A DNA stretch of 64,000 nt, taken from contig CM055211.1 of the NCBI GenBank assembly GCA_029224185.1, positions 10,133,450 to 10,197,449 on the forward strand, read 5' to 3'. Of this stretch, positions 43,893-55,208 are shown piece after piece. The notes beneath the pieces were generated by a model. The model did not search any database. It was not told where the DNA came from and saw nothing but the letters and a program-made list of their open reading frames with translations. The first letter of the stretch is position 1; each line of letters begins with the position of its first letter. A program made the position numbers and the translations under genes. This stretch comes from Karalla daura (Eukaryota; Chordata; Actinopteri; Chaetodontiformes; Leiognathidae).

Positions 43893-44600
43893 CTTGTTGA
43901 TTTATTAAACCTCCTCTCTGTGTGGTCGTCAGGTATCGAGGTGAAGTTTAAGAACATGTTGTATCCTGTGATTCTGGCTCCGTCCTTCATCCCTGAGCTC
44001 AACTCTGTGACACACACAGACTCTGGTGAGTGATGACATCATCTACCGCAACGTCAGCTGCAGTGATGATGTCATCTACAGTGACGTCAACTGCAGTGAC
44101 ATCATCTCTCTCTAGGCATTGTGTTTGGCGCTGCCTGCACCCTGAGCCAGGTGGGGGCGGAGCTTAAACAGGCGGTGGATGTCCTCCCTCCCCAGCGCTG
44201 CCAGGTGTTCCTGGCTGTCCTGGAGCAGCTGCGCTGGTTCGCTGGGCTGCAGATACGCAACGTGGCGGTGAGACAAACACACACACACACCTGACAGGTA
44301 GTCCAGCAGACCTGGAAAAGTCGCATAGAGTCACAGCAAACACAAAAGTTGTGCAACTACAGGGACAGAAACTAAAGCACACACCGAGGGATCTTTGAGC
44401 CTGTGTCAGTGATCGACAGTGCGTTGTTGTGTGTGTGTCTGTGTGTGTTTGTGTGTGTGTGTCTTTGTCGGCGTGTGTGTGTGGGTGGGTGTGTTTGTGT
44501 TTTCAGGCTATCGGGGGGAACATCATGACTGCCAGCCCCATCTCTGATCTCAACCCTGTGTTCATGGCAGCAGCCTGCAAACTCACACTAATGGACAAGG

Positions 44601-44641
<41 letters not shown>

Positions 44642-45729
44642 CTATTTATTCTTGTGTTATTCCAGGAATCTATTTCATCAATGTGTTACTATTCACTGAG
44701 ATCAGAGTTCACTGGTAAAACAGCTACAGACACATACTCATACACACACAGTCACACATGCTTGATTTGTCGACTGTTTAACTGTGGATCTGTTTCTTTC
44801 TGAACCATTTGAAGTCATTAACTGTGAAACTCTTTCACATGTCTGATGATGTCACATCACACTGATGTTGTGGTGCATTCAGGGTCCCTGTCTGCTGACC
44901 TCTAACCTGTGTGTGTGCGTGTCAGATGGGAGTCGTGTGGTTCAGATGGATGAGGGTTTCTTCACCAGCTACAGGAAGACGCTGCTGCGGCCGCAGGAAG
45001 TGCTGCTGTCCATAGAGATCCCTTATAGCCAGGAGGTGAGGCCACGCCTCCAAATATCCGGCCCCACCCCCACCCCTCAGTCTGAGCACACCGAGGCCAG
45101 AACCAGAGCCAGGCCATATCTAACCCTCCTCCTCCTCCTCCAGGCTCAGTTTGTCTCAGCCTTCAAACAGTCTCCTCGTCGTGAGGATGACATTAGCATT
45201 GTTACCGCGGCGATGAGCGTGACCTTCCTTCCCGGGGGCTCAGAGGTGCAGGACGTGCGGCTGAGCTTTGGGGGGATGGCGGCGACCACAGTGCTGGCTA
45301 CAGTCACGGCCGGCCGGCTACTGGGCAGGTAACACACCCACCTGTCTGAGTGACAGCTGAAGGGGCGGAGCCTCACTGACACTGCTGCTGCTCCTCAGGC
45401 ACTGGGGGGAGGAGCTCCTCCAGGTGGCCTGCTCCTCATTGGCTGAGGAGCTAAGTCTGGACCCATCTGCGCCGGGGGGGATGGTGACGTACCGCAGAAC
45501 GTTGAGCGTCAGCCTCTTCTACAAGTTCTACCTGATGGTTCTGCTGAAGCTCCAGGACCAGGTGAGCTGCATGCCCTGAGCCGCTGGGGCAGACGCTCGC
45601 ACAGGGTTAGCTAACGCTGTGTATGTGTGTCAGGGCGTCGACGTTCAGCCGGTGCCGTCAAACTGTGTCAGTGCCACTGAGATCTACCACCCAGAGACAC
45701 CCCGCAGCGTCCAGCTGTTCCAGGTCTCC

Positions 45730-45797
<68 letters not shown>

Positions 45798-48700
45798 TTC
45801 CAGCTGTCCCAGGTCTCTCACACACACACTCAGCATCCAGCTGTTCCGGGTCTGACACGTTGACATCATGCGTGTCCTCCAGGCGGTGCCCCCCCAGCAG
45901 AATCCTGAGGACGTCGTGGGACGTCCCATGATGCACCTGTCGGCTCTGAAGCAGGCGACGGGGGAGGCGGTCTACTGTGACGACGTTCCGATGTACGAGA
46001 ACGAGCTGCACCTGGCACTGGTCACCAGCTCCAAGGCACACGCCAACATCATGTGAGGAGCCCACACACACACAAGCAGAGTGCCTCACACAAACACAGC
46101 CTCACCCAGGTGTGTTTGTGTGTCACTCAGCTCCATAGACACTTCTGCTGCCGAGCGTCTTCCTGGGGTCGTCTGTTGTGTCCTAGCAGACGATGTTCCC
46201 GGCAGCAACTCCACCGGCCCCGTCATCCATGACGAGACCGTCCTCGCCCGAGACCAGGTGAGTGTTAGCCCCGCCCCTGCAGGGCAGGAAGCCCCACTGT
46301 ATTCAGGTAGCTGACCTGCCCCTCCCCTCAGGTCACCTGTGTGGGACACATCATCGGCGCCGTGGTCGCTGACACGCAGCTCCACGCCCAGAGAGCCGCG
46401 AAGGCCGTCAGAGTACAGTACGAGGAGCTGCCGGCCATCATCACCATCCAGGTAGTCCACACACCTGACACTCCTGACACATCCTGGATATGCCTGGACA
46501 CCTGGATACACCTGAGACCTGCTCTCACCTGCTCCCAGCATCTCACCTGTTCAGGTGAATAACATGGCATTGTTGTGATTGGCAGGAGGCCATTGCAGCC
46601 CAGTCCTTCTATCAGCCAATCAGAACCATCCAGCATGGAGACGTGGAAGCGGGGTTTGAACAGTCCGATCACATCCTGGAGGGTAGCGTCTGTCACCTGT
46701 TGACCCCTGCTGATCAGCCTGACTGATTATTGATTGATGGTCGATTGATGATTGACAGGTGAGATGCACATTGGAGGTCAGGAGCATTTCTACCTGGAGA
46801 CCAACGTGACTCTGGCCGTTCCACGAGGAGAGGATGGAGAGATGGAGCTGTTTGTTTCTACCCAGTCAGCCTCCAAAACACAAGTTGGTCTACAGAACAG
46901 CATGGTGAAACACATGTGTCTCCAACATTCTGTCAGGTGTAACTGTGCGTTTGTGTCGTTGTTCTTGTCTTTGCTGGGCAGTCTCTGGTGGCACGGGCGC
47001 TGGGCGTCCCTGACAACCGCGTCGTGGTGCGGGTGAAGAGGATGGGTGGCGGCTTTGGGGGCAAGGAGAGTCGAACCACCATCCTATCCACGGTGGTTGC
47101 CGTGGCAGCCAACAAGTACTTCACTCAGTGATGCTGCGTCTCCATGGTAACAAACCTGTAATGTGTCTCCATGATAACGTGTGTGTGTGTGTGTGTGTGT
47201 GTGGCACAGGCTGCAGAGGCCTGTGCGCTGCATGCTTGACAGAGACGAGGACATGTTGGTGACTGGAGGACGACACCCGTTCTATGGGAAATACAAGGTG
47301 GGGGCGGCCCCTGGTGGAGAGGAGGCTCCTGTTTTTCTGTGGTTCAGGCTGACAAACTCTTCTTCTTCTTCTTCTTCTCCTCTTCTGTCCAGGTGGGCTT
47401 CCTGTCCAGTGGGCGTGTCAAGGCTCTGGACGTTCAGTACTACAGTAACTCAGGGAACTCCATGGACCTGTCACTGTCGGTCAGTGAACACAAACACCTC
47501 AGGCATTCACTCTGACAGGATGTGACAAGATGTGGCAGGATGTGCTGTGATATCCTGTGTGGCTGTGTGTTCAGGTTATGGAACGTGCTCTGTTCCATAT
47601 GGAGAACTCCTACCGCATCGCTAATGTGCGTGGCCGTGGGTTCTGCTGCCGGACCAACTTGCCGTCCAACACAGCGTTCCGAGGCTTCGGTGGTCCTCAG
47701 GGAATGATGGTGGCCGAGAACTGGGTGACAGACGTGGCTCAGAGTCTGGGCCGCTCCACCGAGGAGGTGCGTATGGTTACGTTGGGTTACCTTGGGTTAC
47801 GTAGGACTATGTGAGGTGAGGTGAGGGGGAGGGCGCCATTCTCTCATTGGCTCATCCTCCCTCAGGTGCGGCGTGTGAACCTGTACCAGGAGGGAGACTC
47901 CACCCCCTACAATCAGCTGCTGGAGCAGCTGACACTTGATCGCTGCTGGGATGAGTGTCTGACACGGTCCCGCTACAAGGAGCGCCGCTCCGCCATCGAC
48001 CAGTACAACAGGTGGGAAATGGAGCTGTTCCCATGCGAAGGGAACTGGGGATGAGATAGAAAATTTCAAATCAGAAACTAGTGATGCTTCATTCAAGTCC
48101 TTGTTCCTTTTGCTGAGACAAGAAATCAATGATTCCTCATATTTTATGCATTAAGGTGATTTTCAGAATAAAAGCATGACCCAACATATTGTGTTCCCGA
48201 GTAAAATGCAGCTAAAGCAGCATAGTTATTATTATTCTGATTGGTTTCCTGTCTCTGTGGCATCAGGATGAACCGTTGGACCAAGCGAGGCATTGCCGTC
48301 GTTCCCACAAAGTTCGGCATCAGCTTCACAGCAGTCTTCCTCAACCAGGTCTGGCCCCACACCCTTTACCCCCCCATCCCTACTCAGGTGCAGCAGGTTG
48401 TGATGTGTCCCCCCCCCCCCCCCCCCCCCCAGGCCGGAGCTCTGCTCCACGTCTACACCGATGGCTCAGTGCTGCTGACGCACGGAGGAACTGAGATGGG
48501 ACAAGGGCTTCACACCAAGATGGTTCAGGTGCTCTGCCCCCTCCTTTAAGCCCCGTAAGCCCCCTTAAGCCCCTATCTTTGCCCCCATTTAAGCCCCTCC
48601 CCTCTCTAAACTCCACCCCATCCTTTAAGCTCCTCCCCCTCTCAGAGCAGTAATATCAGTTTTAATTCATCCACCCCTCCATCCTGTTTGTTCCAGGTAG

Positions 48701-48979
48701 CCAGCAGGGTGCTGGGGATCTCCAGCTCCAAGATCCACATCTCAGAGACCAGCACCAGCACGGTGCCCAACACCAGCCCCACGGCCGCCTCCGCCTCCTC
48801 TGACCTCAATGGAGGCGCAGTGCAGGACGCCTGCCAGCAGCTGCTGCAGCGCCTGGAGCCATATCGCCTCCAGAACCCAGGAGGGAGTTGGGAGGACTGG
48901 GTTAGTCCCAGCTGCTCCTGCTGCTTCTCCTCCTGCTCCTGCTCCTGCTCCTGCCCCTGCCCCTGCTCCTGCTCCTAAC

Positions 48980-49027
<48 letters not shown>

Positions 49028-49030
49028 TCT

Positions 49031-49066
<36 letters not shown>

Positions 49067-50456
49067 CCTCCTGCTCCTGCTCCTCCTGCTCCTCCTGCTC
49101 TTCCTACTCAGTCTCTCTGGTCTCTCTGTTCCAGGTGAAGGCTGCCTACTTTGACAGAGTCAGTCTCAGTGCCACCGGCTTTTACAGGTGAGTCAGACTG
49201 AGCTGAGTCTGTAGGGTAGGTTAGATTAGTTTGGGTTGAGTTAAGTTAGGTTTGGTTAGGTTAGGTTGGGTTAGGTTTTCTCATTAGCTCCTCGGAGAGC
49301 TGCTCCTATCCTAGCACTACACCATGACACTCCTTCTAGACCCACCCTATGTACCTTGTTACTCTTCCTCTTTGTAAGTCGCTTTGGATAAAAGCGTCTG
49401 CTAAATGCATAAATGTAAATAAATGTAAATGTAGGTCTCTGTCCGCTGCAGGACTCCAGACCTGGGCTACGACTTTGACACTAACTCAGGACGAGCCTTC
49501 AACTACTTCAGCTACGGAGTGGCCTGCTCTGAGGTGGAGGTGGACTGTCTCACAGGAGCGCACAAGGTGACCTGTACTATCACTACCATGTCTAGCCTCA
49601 CCAGCATCACTGGCACCACTGGCACCACTGGCACCACTGGCATCACTGGCATCACTGGTTAGTTCCCACTGTGTTGTATGTTGTAGAACCTGAGCAGCAC
49701 CATCGTGATGGACGTCGGTCACAGTCTGAACCCAGCCATCGACATTGGCCAGGTCAGTCAGTTAATCAACTAGTCAGTCAGTTAATCAACTAGTCGATTA
49801 GACTGTTAGTTCCAGAGATGACTCTGTGTCATCCCCAGGTGGAGGGGGCCTTCATCCAGGGTCTGGGGCTCTTCACCCTGGAGCAGCTCAACTACTCCCC
49901 TGGGGGGGTCCTCCTGACCCGGGGCCCCGGCTCCTACAAGATCCCAGCGTTCGGAGACATTCCCACCGAGCTGACGGTGTCCCTGCTGAGGGACGCTCCC
50001 AATTCCAAGGCTGTGTTCGCCTCCAAGGTAGGAGGCCTTCCTCCTCCTCCTGCTCCTCCTACTCCTCCTGCTGCTCTTTCTCCCCTCGACAGACAGACAG
50101 ATCATTGTATAATGAACATAGTTAACCTGTTAACCTGTTTACCCCCCAGGCGGTGGGGGAGCCTCCTCTCTTCCTCGCTGCCTCTGTCTTCTACGCCATC
50201 AAGGACGCGGTGGTGGCGGCGCGGGAGGAGGTGGGGCTTCAGGGCCCCTTCAGGCTGGATAGCCCTGCCTCCTCAGAGAGGATCCGCTCCGCCTGCAGCG
50301 ACCAGTTCAGCAGACTGGTAGGAGACCAGAACCCACTGGTTAACACACCCTGACTGGTCTACTGCTGCAGGTCTCACTGTGTGTGTGTGTGTGTGTGTGT
50401 TGCAGTGTCCTCCTCCTGAGCCCGGATCCTTCAAACCCTGGTCTGTGCAGGTCTAG
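41485..50456 (+). CDS. xdh: xanthine dehydrogenase/oxidase
   Basis: Cytosolic molybdo-flavoenzyme of purine breakdown: hypoxanthine to xanthine to urate. 35 exons, 4134 nt, 1377 aa (human 1333). Exon starts: 41485, 42101, 42413, 42685, 42977, 43181, 43339, 43497, 43670, 43933, 44116, 44507, 44926, 45144, 45399, 45634, 45883, 46131, 46332, 46586, 46759, 46982, 47210, 47393, 47575, 47866, 48267, 48433, 48697, 49135, 49452, 49687, 49839, 50150, 50406. N-terminus: about 42 extra residues including eight QHGP units, then 2Fe-2S Cys (GCAEGGCGACTVM, CGFCTPG, CRCTGYRP), FAD domain (GNTEVGIEVKFKNML, TASPISDLNPVFMA), Moco domain (GQEHFYLE, GGGFGGKE, TAFRGFGGPQG, GTEMGQGLHTK, VGEPPL). Glu in GQEHFYLE and GGPQG, not GFPQ, mark XDH over aldehyde oxidase. 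Intron 3 looks U12-type. Poly(A) signal near 51140. Confidence 0.95.
41512..41610 (+). repeat. 12-bp coding minisatellite (QHGP)n in xdh exon 1
   Basis: The unit cagcacgggccc is repeated eight times perfectly in frame, then a changed ninth unit (cagaatgga). It encodes Gln-His-Gly-Pro repeats ahead of the iron-sulfur domain. Confidence 0.95.
42159..42214. repeat. (CA)n tract at the xdh exon 2 donor
   Basis: The donor GT merges with the CA run (aaat|gtacacac). TG-rich sequence at 42353-42404 precedes the next acceptor. Confidence 0.95.
42510..42684 (+). other. candidate U12-type intron (xdh intron 3)
   Basis: The 5' end is GTATCCTT, an exact U12-type donor, and ttctttaac at 42668-42676 matches the U12 branch consensus TTCCTTRAC about nine bases before the exon. 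The conserved protein frame (..QLL|HYSANACLAPL) puts the 3' end at ..cctcgg|t, so the terminal dinucleotide is GG. Interior is a (TG)n run at 42522-42590. Confidence 0.7.
43822..43888. repeat. (CA)n tract in xdh intron 9
   Basis: CA run starting shortly after the 5' splice site. Other CA runs open xdh introns 6 (43251-43306), 12 (44602-44638) and 16 (45735-45794). Confidence 0.95.
48409..48430. repeat. poly-C tract at the xdh exon 28 acceptor
   Basis: About 22 consecutive C directly followed by the acceptor AG at 48431-48432. Confidence 0.95.
48905..49110. repeat. ctgctc-type pyrimidine-rich repeat in xdh intron 29
   Basis: Degenerate hexanucleotide (ctgctc, with cctgct and ctcctg variants) filling most of the 234-bp intron. 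Confidence 0.9.
49285..49436 (+). mobile_element. short interspersed element tail in xdh intron 30
   Basis: Contains ttgtaagtcgctttggataa followed by aagcgtctgctaaatg and an aaatgtaaat tail, a 3' end I recognise as widespread in teleost genomes. Family name not assigned. Confidence 0.6.
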
Positions 50457-51572
50457 ACGCACACACACAGGCTGGGCAGAGACGTGTGTGTGTGCTTGAT
50501 GAAGAAACTGCTGCATGTGTCTCAACTCAGGAAGAACTCTCACCTCTACACACACACCTCTACACACACACCTCTACACTCACCTCCACACACACCTCCA
50601 CACACACCCCTACACACGCCCCTAAACACACACCACTACACACACCTCCACACACACCTCTACACTCATCCCTACACACACCTCCACACACACCCCTCTA
50701 CACACCTCTACACGCACCTCTTCACACACCTCCACACACCCCTCTACACACCTCTACACACATACCTCAACACACACCCCTAAACACACACACACCTCTA
50801 CACACACCCCGACACACACCTCTACACACAGCTCTACACACACCCCTACACATACACACCTCTACACACACCCCTACACACACCCCTACACACACCTCTA
50901 CACACACCTCTACACACACCCCTACACACACCTCTACACACACCTCTACACACACCTCTACACACACCCCTACACACCCCTACCCAACCTCTACACACAC
51001 AACCCTGCACACACCTCTACACACACACACCCCTACATACACCTCTACACACACACACCCCTACACACACCTCTACACACACCTTTACACACACACACCT
51101 ACACACCAACATGTGACTCATGTGTGAGCTGCTGAAATGAATAAAGAGGATGCAGCATCCAGCTCCTTCTGTGTGGTTCTTGTGAGGGCTTTTATTGTGG
51201 TGGGGTTTCTGCATGGGTGCTGCTCTTTTATTTAGAAAGGTATAGCAGGGTGCCATCAGCCCCTCCCCCTTATCAACTGGGTGTCAACTGTGAGGGGTCA
51301 GTGTGAAGTGTGTGTGTGTGTGCTGGTCTGCAGAGCTCCTCCTGCTCTACATCAGGTCACGTTCTGTCTCCATCTCTGCAGATCTGCTTCAGGACGTCGC
51401 CCATCATTTCTCACTATTTTCAGTTTTTATTTTCACTTTTTAGAATATTTATTGATTTGTCTGTGGATTTATCATCATCTTTCCTGTCAGAGGCTCTTTA
51501 GGAGTTTTAGTTCAGACTAGACTAGACTGGGACACTCAGTCTCCCTCTTGCTCCTGGTTCTGGTTCTGGGTC
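50457..51572. other. xdh 3' UTR and tetraspanin upstream region
   Basis: From 50540 to about 51105 a degenerate cctctacacacac repeat fills the likely xdh 3' UTR; aataaa at 51140-51145 is the probable poly(A) signal. After that, unique sequence to the next ATG, no coding exon seen. Confidence 0.7.
50540..51105. repeat. degenerate ctctacacacac satellite
   Basis: 10-14-bp units built on cctctacacacac and cccctacacacac, over 560 bp, in the presumed xdh 3' UTR. Confidence 0.9.
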
Positions 51573-51673
51573 ATGGCCCCTCGAAGGATGGAGACCAAAC
51601 CTCTGATCTTTTGCCTGAAGATGCTGCTCCTTATCTACTCCTTCATCTTCTGGGTGAGACAGGGTGGATGTGT

Positions 51674-51760
<87 letters not shown>

Positions 51761-53164
51761 GGCTCAACTGGTCCAGATCTAATCTGGGACTTAGTCTCAT
51801 GATCAACTTCTGGTCCATGTTTAGTGTCCAGGGTGTGATGCCACATATAAGTGATGATGCTAATGCTAATCCAGGGAGTGTGAGTGTTTCTGTGTGTGTG
51901 TGTGTCCTGTCGCATGTGTGTCACTTTGTCACCTGGCTGTCACAGTCCTGACTGAGTCATAAGATGCCCACTCACTGCTCTCTCTCTAATTGGCTGGCTG
52001 TGCCACCCCCCCTCCCCCCCACACACACACCCCCCTCCAGGTGACAGGTGTGCTGCTGCTGGGGGTGGGGCTGTGGTGGGAGCTGATGCTGGGCCCCTAC
52101 AGCCTGCTGCTCTCCAGCGCCCCCCCAGTGGCCCCCCTGGCCCTGGCTGGGGCCGGAGCATCCATTGTCCTGTTCGGCCTGCTAGGCTGCTGGGCCACCT
52201 GCAGGGGGCGCCCCTGGCTGCTGCGCCTGGTAGGTAACTCAGGTTACATGACCACCTACCACCTGACTAAGGTCACATGACACATCTGACTAAGGTCACA
52301 TGACCATCTGACACAGGTCACATGATGCTGATAATGTCACCCTGTGACCTCTGACCTCAGTACGCTGTCTTCCTGTCCCTGGTCTTCATCACGGAACTCA
52401 TCGCTGGAATCTCAGGATTCATCTTCCGCCACGAGGTGAGACACCCATACACACACACATACACACACACACACAAACACACACAGGTGAACACAATCTG
52501 TGAGGATCCATCTTGCAGTATGTCCGACTCTGGGTTTGTGTTCCAGATCAAAGGCTCCTTCCTGAGCTCCTACAGTGATGCTGTGATGAGATACGATGGG
52601 AGAGATGAGACGAGTCTGGCAGTGGATGGAGTCCAGCGCAGAGTCCGTGTTCTAGCATGTTCTAATGTCTTCCAACATTTTCTAACGTGATCTAGCGTGA
52701 TCTAGTGTGATCTCTGTGTGTCCAGCTCCACTGCTGCGGGGTGTATAACTCCTCCTCCTGGCTCAGCTCCTCCTACTTCCCTCTGTCTGGGTTTCCTGCC
52801 AGCTGCTGTGTCAGCTCCAGCGACTGCAGCCAGGACGACCTGAGGAACAGGACCAGGGCAGCCAGCAAGGTGTTCCAGCAGGTAGAGAGACGTTGCTCTG
52901 ATATGAGCTCCATCATGCAGTCATCATTAGAGTGATGTCATTAACCATATGTGGGCTAGCTGTGACATCACTGACAGGCTCCTCCCCCAGGGCTGCTTCC
53001 AGCTGGTGACATCATCCATTGAGGGGAACATGGGGGTCATCGCCGGGGTCACCTTTGGAGTCGCCTTCTCTCAGGTAACAACAACAACAACAGTAACAAC
53101 AACAAGTAGAATGTGACACCTGTGACCTCACCTGACCTGTGTGTGTGTGTGTCTGTCTGCCTGT

Positions 53165-53226
<62 letters not shown>

Positions 53227-53297
53227 AGCTGCTCGGCATGTCTCTGGCCTGTTGTCTGTCTCGCCTCATCAATGCCAACCAGTACGAGATGGTTTGA
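51573..53297 (+). CDS. tspan7: tetraspanin, TSPAN6/7-like
   Basis: Four-pass membrane scaffold protein. Exons: 51573-51653, 52041-52229, 52361-52435, 52547-52648, 52726-52881, 52991-53074, 53229-53297; 756 nt, 251 aa (human TSPAN7 249). Family marks: METKPLIFCLKMLLLIYSFI (TM1), LLGCWATCRGRPWLLRLY after TM2, FIFRHEIKGSF, the large loop with HCCGVYN, PASCC, DC and GCF Cys (CCG, six Cys), and C-terminus LSRLINANQYEMV resembling the TSPAN6/7 ending. The loop has an NSS glycosylation site. Exon 5 could also stop at the earlier donor 52870, dropping VFQQ; the longer form fits the family. Paralogue choice between 6 and 7 is not settled. Poly(A) signal aataaa near 53627. Confidence 0.87.
51672..51761. 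repeat. (TG)n-(TCTG)n compound microsatellite in tetraspanin intron 1
   Basis: TG run at about 51676-51706, then a TCTG run to about 51761. The intron's 3' end has a CA run (52019-52030). Confidence 0.95.
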
Positions 53298-53422
53298 CAG
53301 GTAACACACACACACACACACACAGACACACACTTTGGTACACATTATTGATTATTTGTTATTGATGATTGTTTCTCTCTCACAGGAAACACATGAGAAC
53401 GCATGTGACCATGGAAACCTGG

Positions 53423-53478
<56 letters not shown>
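53165..53478. repeat. (TG)n before and (CA)n after the last tetraspanin exon
   Basis: TG run 53167-53227 reaches the last acceptor; CA runs at 53304-53333 and 53429-53478 lie in the 3' UTR. The last exon is thus flanked by complementary repeats. Confidence 0.9.
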
Positions 53479-53480
<2 letters not shown>

Positions 53481-54310
53481 GTTATTGACTGAGTCATGAT
53501 TGATTGACTGGTGGATTGATTCATTGATGATTGGTTGATTGATTGACAGGAGCTGAAGGCTCAGACACAGTTCAGGAATTTAAAACCACAGATGTTTTAC
53601 TTGTTGTTTTCTCTGCTTTTAGAATCAATAAAAACATTTGAACTAAGCTGATCTCTCTCATTTCAAAATTATTGTTTTAAATATTATTCAAAAACTGAAG
53701 CAAAAAGCTGTAACTGTAACATTTAAAACAGTACAGTGTTGTACCAACAAAGTGTAATTATAGGAGGTAAACATTAAATGTGTGATATGTTTAGTGTTTT
53801 AATCTGTGTATTTCCTGTTGCTATTGTTTTGCCTGAATTTTTTACAGGCCGGAAGTACATCCGCCCCGGAAATGACGGCTAGCTAATAGTTCAACATGCT
53901 AGCGGCTTCCGCTAGGCGCTTCAACAGCCGAAGAAGACGAAGATAGAGCGACAGAGACAGTGAGGAAGAGCAGAGGAGATGGATTTATCGGTTTAACTGG
54001 TTTAACTGGCTGTGAGTTAAACAGGTTAATCTGATTTAAATGGAGTCAGAACGAACTGTGAATGTTTCTGTTGCAGTAGATCACCATGCAGCTGCTGCAA
54101 ACAGCTGATCTACGAACAGTTTGTTTGTGATTAGCCGATCGGACTCTGGAGCTGCTGGAGAACCTGAGCAGACCAGGAGGTTCTGGTCCAGGAGCAGGTT
54201 GGTCCAGTTCGTCGGTTCTTAGGAGGTTTGAGAACAAAGAGCTGCAGGTTTGTGACCTTTAAACTTCAAGTGTCTGTTCATGATGAAACCTGCTTCACAG
54301 ATGATAGCTG
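53298..54310. other. tetraspanin 3' UTR and upstream region of the zinc-finger gene
   Basis: Tetraspanin poly(A) signal near 53627. At about 53845-54030 the sequence is promoter-like (ETS-type ccggaagta and ccccggaaatga), a possible first exon of the downstream zinc-finger gene. No coding exon could be assigned. Confidence 0.4.
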
Positions 54311-54314
54311 AGAA

Positions 54315-54955
54315 TTCTGCAGCTTATTCAGAACACGGTAACTCGTGTCCTGACTAAAACCAGACAAAAAAATAGTCCTTCTCCTTGTCTATAGAGCTCT
54401 TCATGGTCTGGCACCCTCTTATATCTCAGACCTGATAAAACCCTATTTCCTCATTAGGACACTCAGTTCTCTGAATGCAGGCCTACTTGTGGTTCCAAGA
54501 ATCTCTAAGTCTAGATGTGGAGCCAGAGCCTTCAGCTACCAAGGCCCTCTGCTGTGGAACCATCTCCCAGTCTCTGTCCTGGAGGCAGACACCCTCTCTA
54601 CCTTCAGGAGGAGGTTACAAACCCTCCTCTTTGACAGAGCCTACAGATAAGCTCCTCGACAGGCTGCTATAGGTTGAGTTTGCCAAGTCTACACTATTTC
54701 TACTCAACTTCTGTTCCATAATCTAAACTGCATCAGTCCATGTATCTCTCTATACTGTCTTCTTCTGTCCCCCTGTCCATCCTGGGGGAGGATCTCCTCC
54801 TCTGTCTCTCTCTGAGGTTTCTCCTTGTTTTCCCTGTCAGGGTTCGTCTTGGGAGTTGTTCCTCAGCCTTTGCGAGGGTCTAAGGACGGGGTGTTCACTG
54901 TGGACATGTTGCTGTTATAAACTGGCACTCAAAAATAAAGCTGAGTTGAAAAGTG
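54315..54955 (+). mobile_element. L2-type LINE 3' end, truncated
   Basis: Decayed C-terminal part of an L2-family ORF2: reading through frame slips gives LIQNTVTRVLTKTR, then LSSLNAGLLVVPRIS, then RCGARAFSYQGPLLWNHLP and LSTFRRRLQTLLFDRAY, the order typical of L2/CR1-like reverse transcriptase tails. It is followed by the common fish 3' UTR and ends near aataaagctgagttg at 54935-54950. The 5' part is missing, and an internal deletion removes the segment between the first two motifs. Confidence 0.8.
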
Positions 54956-55208
54956 ATTAATAGATCCTGATGAGCAAAATATGAGTTTAAACAGCTGGTT
55001 TATATTATTACAATATATTCCATAGTCGATCAGCTCTAATCTGTATAATGTATAAAATATGTTGAAAGATACAGTTGACATGGTTCACAGGGATGAAACC
55101 TTTCGGACAATATTCACAGTTCAGAAGCAGAAGTTTGACTTCCTTCTCCAAACTGAACTAAATGTCTCTGTCCTCAGCTGAAGAGGAGCTGAGGAGCAGC
55201 ATTAGACC

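Noticed and set aside
41485..50456. Aldehyde oxidase
   Set aside because: GQEHFYLE, RGFGGPQG and GTEMGQGLHTK are xanthine dehydrogenase forms of the diagnostic sites.
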